DNA from: an uncultured Collinsella sp.
Lineage (GTDB): Bacteria; Actinomycetota; Coriobacteriia; Coriobacteriales; Coriobacteriaceae
Reading direction: 5' to 3'
DNA: 16,410 nucleotides
Assembly: GCA_900544725.1 (NCBI GenBank)
Contig: UQWK01000046.1
Span: 1 to 16,410, forward strand
Below, one piece after another: positions 13,655-16,410 of the stretch. A model generated the notes under the pieces. It was not told the origin of the DNA. It did no database searches and saw only the letters and a program-made list of their open reading frames with translations. The position numbers and the translations under genes are program-made. How positions within the stretch are numbered: position 1 is the first letter of the stretch; the number at the start of each line of letters is the position of its first letter.

Positions 13655-15037
13655 CTACTGAGACGCGATCGTTGCGTTTGCGCACTTGAGCGCACCGTCG
13701 GTGACGGTAAGCGCCACACCCTGGCCCTGCTTGTTGCAGAAGCGAGCGTTGAGCGCAACATCATCGACAAAGATGGTCGCGATGTCGTCGTCGACGACCA
13801 GACGCACATGGTGAGTGCCCTCGCCCTTAAAGAACAACGGACGCTCGAGGCCCATGTTGTTGACCTGGAACCACGGGTACTGGGGAGCCGGCGTGAACTC
13901 GAGCTTGCCCTCGCGCAGGTTGGCGCGGAACTCATAGGCAAGACCGGTCTCGGCGTCTTCGGCGAACTTGACCGAGAAGCCGGCAGCGTTACCGCCGAGC
14001 TCAATGTCGGCATCGAGCAAGTAGGTGGAGCCGGCATCCGCGGCGAGCACCTGCTCGACCTTGCCCGACTCGCAGGAAAGCTCAAAGGTCTCGACTGCCT
14101 TAGCCTCGCCAAAGGCGCCAAGCATGCTGTCGGGGAGCTTGGTGCCGAGCGTTCCGTCGGCACGCTGAACGATCTCGAGGGGCATAAAGGTGCCACCCCA
14201 TAGGTAAGAGCTGGGGTCGCCGCCCTCGTCACGCGTAGGAACCCAACCAAAGAGAACGCGACGCTCGCCATCGAATGCGGTGCGAGCGGCGTAGTACGCG
14301 CGGCCGTCGAAGGAGTCGTCAGCGGGGGTAATCCAAGGACCGTTGATGGACTTGGACATGCGGTAACGGGTCTTGTTGCCGTCGCTGTACTCGGAAAAGA
14401 CGAGATACCACCAGTCGCCCATCTTAAAGAGATCAGGCATCTCAAACATGGTGTACAGGCCCGGGTTCCACCAGTCGCCCTGGAACTCCCAGTTGGTCAG
14501 ATCCTTGGAGGTGAACTTGACCAGGCGGCCGGTCATCAGACGCTTGTCCTCGCCCACACGCGTGCCGAGGATGAGCATGTACTCTTCGTTCTCCTCATCC
14601 CAAAGCACAAAGGGATCGCGCCAGTTGCGGTCATCGTAACCCTCCTGGGGCGGAAGCAGCGTCTCGGCGATGTTCTTCTCCCACTTGACGGCGTCGTCGC
14701 TCGTTGCATGAAGAAGAACCTGCTTCATCAAACGTGCGCGGACCTTATCGCGATTGCAACCAGTGTAGAGCGCATGGTACTTGTCGCCCACCTTAAACAC
14801 CGTGCCGGCATAAATGTACTGGTCGACTTCCTCGTCGCCGCCGCGCTCAAGGCTCTCGCCAAAGTCCTTGTAGTTGACGAAATCCTTGGTCGTAGCGAGT
14901 GCCCAGCCAAACGGCTCTCCGAAAGGTTCGGGGTTACGCGTGTCACGCTGATGATAGAGATAGAACGTGCCGTCCTCGCCGTACGGCATGATGTCGCCTA
15001 CCCAAATTCCCTCAGGCTGGTAATACACCTTGTGCAT
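13655..15037 (-). CDS. Atypical GH32-family glycosidase
   Basis: GH32/GH43-clan five-bladed propeller enzyme, 460 residues, no signal peptide. Aligned by eye with the scrB product, WVGDIMPYGEDGTFYLYHQ replaces WLNDPNG...YHIYHQ: the nucleophile Asp15 is kept, but its neighbour Asn and the following PNG are lost. RDP (140-142) is intact, and the acid/base motif is EMPD with Glu199 instead of ECPD. A C-terminal beta-sandwich (about 310-460) contains ATIFVDDVAL, like the GH32 C-domain. All three acidic residues survive, so it is probably active, with an altered -1 subsite. A GTG at 15055 is in frame, but AAGGA 8 bases before the ATG at 15037 decides the start. It is first in the operon, directly behind the LacI-controlled promoter. 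Substrate unknown; a phosphorylated fructoside other than sucrose 6-phosphate is an inference. Confidence 0.88.
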   Translation of the reverse strand: MHKVYYQPEGIWVGDIMPYGEDGTFYLYHQRDTRNPEPFGEPFGWALATTKDFVNYKDFGESLERGGDEEVDQYIYAGTVFKVGDKYHALYTGCNRDKVRARLMKQVLLHATSDDAVKWEKNIAETLLPPQEGYDDRNWRDPFVLWDEENEEYMLILGTRVGEDKRLMTGRLVKFTSKDLTNWEFQGDWWNPGLYTMFEMPDLFKMGDWWYLVFSEYSDGNKTRYRMSKSINGPWITPADDSFDGRAYYAARTAFDGERRVLFGWVPTRDEGGDPSSYLWGGTFMPLEIVQRADGTLGTKLPDSMLGAFGEAKAVETFELSCESGKVEQVLAADAGSTYLLDADIELGGNAAGFSVKFAEDAETGLAYEFRANLREGKLEFTPAPQYPWFQVNNMGLERPLFFKGEGTHHVRLVVDDDIATIFVDDVALNARFCNKQGQGVALTVTDGALKCANATIASQ

Positions 15038-15079
15038 CCGAGACTTCCTTTCCACGACATACTAACTCGGTACAATGGC

Positions 15080-15108
15080 AAGATATGTCAATCGTTTTCA
15101 TATGTCAA
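15080..15108 (-). promoter_or_regulatory. Promoter of the GH32-PTS-scrB operon
   Basis: On the minus strand a perfect -35 TTGACA (15103-15108), a 17-bp spacer and the -10 TATCTT (15080-15085, 4/6) precede the first gene by about 40 bases. The -35 is part of one LacI-type operator copy and the spacer is occupied by another, so repressor binding would directly block polymerase. Confidence 0.75.
15086..15100 (+). promoter_or_regulatory. LacI-type operator copy A
   Basis: TGTCAATCGTTTTCA lies exactly between the -35 and -10 elements of the operon promoter. It is a direct repeat of copy B, offset by 17 bp and differing at one base in the TGTCAAnCGTTTTCA core, with the central CG typical of LacI-family operators. 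Confidence 0.7.
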
Positions 15109-15119
15109 ACGTTTTCACA
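15103..15119 (+). promoter_or_regulatory. LacI-type operator copy B
   Basis: TGTCAAACGTTTTCACA contains the palindromic core AAACGTTT and covers the -35 box. It matches the operator next to the repressor gene (16252-16266) over TGTCAAACGTTT, which supports it as the binding site of the encoded LacI-family protein. Confidence 0.75.
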
Positions 15120-15150
15120 CCAATACGTCTTTTCGCAGTTCCAGTCGTCG

Positions 15151-15164
15151 GCAAACGGTTGACA
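15151..15164 (-). promoter_or_regulatory. Possible upstream operator copy C
   Basis: Read on the minus strand this is TGTCAACCGTTTGC, a one-mismatch match to the TGTCAAACGTTT core, placed in opposite orientation to copies A and B. It lies about 47 bp upstream of copy B, in the gap after the repressor gene, and could support looping. Confidence 0.5.
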
Positions 15165-15220
15165 TATGCCGGTGAACGGTCATCAGAGGCGTTTGAGGAA
15201 TTCTTTTGGCACGGGATGAA

Positions 15221-16231
15221 CTATGCGGTTTTGCCCTCAATGAGTTCAACGGGGAGCTTGATATTCGATTCGGGATTATCGCCGTTAATAAGAGCGATGA
15301 TGGATTGCGCCGCGAGCTCTCCGATGCGATCGATATCTTGACGTACGGTTGTTAAGTCAGGCATAAACGTCATAGTTCGGCGGGCACCATCCGCGCCCAC
15401 GACCTTAATATCGTCTGGAGCGCTCAAGCCGCGCTGCTTCATCACGTTGAGACAGATGGCCGCCATCGTATCGTCTCCCGCAAAGATGCCGTCAATATCG
15501 GGGTTCTCATCGAGGATCTTCGCAACGACCGCGCCCTTTTCGTCGTCGGGCTTAACGAACTCAACCTCACGGACAAGCGCGGACAAACCGGCCTGCTCAA
15601 CAACATCGAGGTAGGCATCGGTACGCTTATTGGCAGGCATGCGCATGCGGCTATTGCTGCGCAGGCACAGGATACGCCTGCAGCCATCATCAATCAGACG
15701 GCGCGTGGCGAGCTCGCCAATGCCATAGCTGTCACTTGCAATCTGGACAGAGCCCTCGCCAAGATCGCAGTCGATGCCAACCAGGCTCAAGCCCATCTCG
15801 GCATATGCCTCGGCACCGATATTGAGGGAGTTGACGATGACGCCGTCGACCATATTGCGGCGGAGCATGTCAATATAGGAACGCTCAAGATCGGGTCGAT
15901 TGGCGCTGTTGCACAGCAACATCTTAAAGCCGTTTTCCGCTAACGTGCGCTCGACCGCCTGCACAACCTGAGCATGGAACGGGCTGCTCACAAAGGGAAC
16001 GATCATACCAATAAGATTCAGGCGACCGTTGAGCATGGCACGGGCGATATCGTTGGGCGTATAGTTGATGCGCTCCATCGCGGCATGGACCTTATCGCGG
16101 GTCTCTTGGCTAATATAGCCGCGATTATTAAGCACGCGAGATACCGTAGTAGGCGAAACCCCCGCCACCGCTGCAACTTCCTTGATGCCAGGCTTAGCAG
16201 AATCCTTAGAACGAGCGCCCTCGCGAGCCAT
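15221..16231 (-). CDS. LacI-family transcriptional repressor (ScrR-like)
   Basis: DNA-binding regulator expected to repress the downstream GH32-PTS-scrB operon until a sugar or sugar phosphate binds. The 336-residue protein has the LacI helix-turn-helix and hinge, GIKEVAAVAGVSPTTVSRVL (15-34) through INYTPNDIARAML. A periplasmic-binding-protein-like effector domain starts at LIGMIVPFVSSPFHAQVV and includes GIFAGDDTMAAICLN. Length is standard. Upstream in-frame ATGs at 16246 and 16252 exist, but GGGGGAGGG just before the ATG at 16231 is the ribosome binding site and would be coding in the longer forms. It lies 183 bp upstream of the operon on the same strand. An operator copy right before it (16252-16266) indicates autoregulation. 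Its effector cannot be read from sequence. Confidence 0.94.
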   Translation of the reverse strand: MAREGARSKDSAKPGIKEVAAVAGVSPTTVSRVLNNRGYISQETRDKVHAAMERINYTPNDIARAMLNGRLNLIGMIVPFVSSPFHAQVVQAVERTLAENGFKMLLCNSANRPDLERSYIDMLRRNMVDGVIVNSLNIGAEAYAEMGLSLVGIDCDLGEGSVQIASDSYGIGELATRRLIDDGCRRILCLRSNSRMRMPANKRTDAYLDVVEQAGLSALVREVEFVKPDDEKGAVVAKILDENPDIDGIFAGDDTMAAICLNVMKQRGLSAPDDIKVVGADGARRTMTFMPDLTTVRQDIDRIGELAAQSIIALINGDNPESNIKLPVELIEGKTA

Positions 16232-16251
16232 AGCACCCTCCCCCATCAACA

Positions 16252-16266
16252 TGTCAAACGTTTACA
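16252..16266 (+). promoter_or_regulatory. LacI-type operator copy D, upstream of the repressor gene
   Basis: TGTCAAACGTTTACA shares TGTCAAACGTTT with operator copy B 1.1 kb away. It lies about 20 bases before the repressor start codon and overlaps a candidate -10 element, consistent with autorepression. Confidence 0.7.
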
Positions 16267-16290
16267 TACGAACAAAGCATACCCCAACAA
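16263..16290 (-). promoter_or_regulatory. Candidate promoter of the LacI-family gene
   Basis: On the minus strand TTGTTG (16285-16290), a 16-bp spacer and TATGTA (16263-16268) are the best-placed pair, but both hexamers are imperfect. TATGCT just upstream is an alternative -10. Overlap with operator copy D is the main supporting argument. Confidence 0.35.
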
Positions 16291-16410
16291 CAGCGGGAAG
16301 ACGGTAACAGCACAAGTAAGTAAACGACTCATCCAAATAATTAGGAGAGTTCCGCCTAAAGGGTGACTACACAGGACCCCCGCCGGGCCGCTTTGGGGTA
16401 CTTTCCAAAA
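16291..16410. other. Upstream edge, no gene recognised
   Basis: No supportable gene is seen between the repressor's promoter region and the window end. TTAGG...CCTAA (16341-16359) and a CCCC...GGGG pairing (about 16378-16398) are weak palindromes that could be the terminator of an off-window gene. Confidence 0.3.

Noticed and set aside
13655..15037. GH32 pseudogene because the NDPNG motif is missing
   Set aside because: The frame is intact over 460 codons, RDP and the acid/base Glu are kept, and the gene has a good ribosome binding site and a regulated promoter, so divergence is more likely than decay.

Overview
This 16.4 kb window is moderately GC-rich and has about 12 kb of coding sequence in 12 protein genes. 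The gene content, the GC level and the protein flavour (a clostridial-type aspartokinase, a PTS/GH32 fructoside locus, an anaerobic pyruvate formate-lyase activase, DegV) suggest an anaerobic gut actinobacterium of the Coriobacteriia, most likely Collinsella. That assignment is recognition plus inference, not a database result. No tRNA, rRNA, CRISPR array, transposase or phage gene was seen.

Region 1 (about 1-5600) is an aspartate-family amino-acid block. lysC (aspartokinase) and asd (aspartate-semialdehyde dehydrogenase) lie on the minus strand. Divergently, thrC (threonine synthase) and thrB (homoserine kinase) lie on the plus strand. Together they cover four of the five steps from aspartate to threonine; homoserine dehydrogenase (hom) is not in the window. 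thrC ends in a textbook terminator. It is followed by a long nested inverted repeat that runs to the thrB ribosome binding site. A second, larger nested inverted repeat begins inside the last two thrB codons and fills most of the convergent gap to the next gene.

Region 2 (about 5600-10500, all minus strand) is a row of housekeeping and accessory genes: a membrane-anchored class A beta-lactamase-fold protein, mtnN (MTA/SAH nucleosidase), engB (ribosome-assembly GTPase), an orphan pyruvate formate-lyase activating enzyme, and a DegV-family fatty-acid-binding protein. The gaps hold two more intergenic palindromes near 8329-8464 and a structured leader ahead of degV.

Region 3 (about 10600-16300, all minus strand) is a fructoside-utilisation locus: a LacI-family repressor, then an atypical GH32 enzyme, a PTS EIIBC permease of the sucrose/glucose superfamily, and a canonical sucrose-6-phosphate hydrolase. 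The promoter of the three-gene operon has a perfect -35 box. Two LacI-type operator copies are interleaved with it, a further copy lies upstream, and one lies next to the repressor's own start. The model is that PTS uptake phosphorylates the fructoside, ScrB hydrolyses it, and the second GH32 enzyme, whose canonical NDPNG block has been replaced, handles a related substrate. The repressor is predicted to sense a sugar or sugar phosphate and control both itself and the operon.

The points most worth following are the atypical GH32, the interleaved operator array, a 17-bp hairpin between the PTS and scrB genes that pairs fully only in the sense RNA, and the four unrelated long nested palindromes in intergenic positions.
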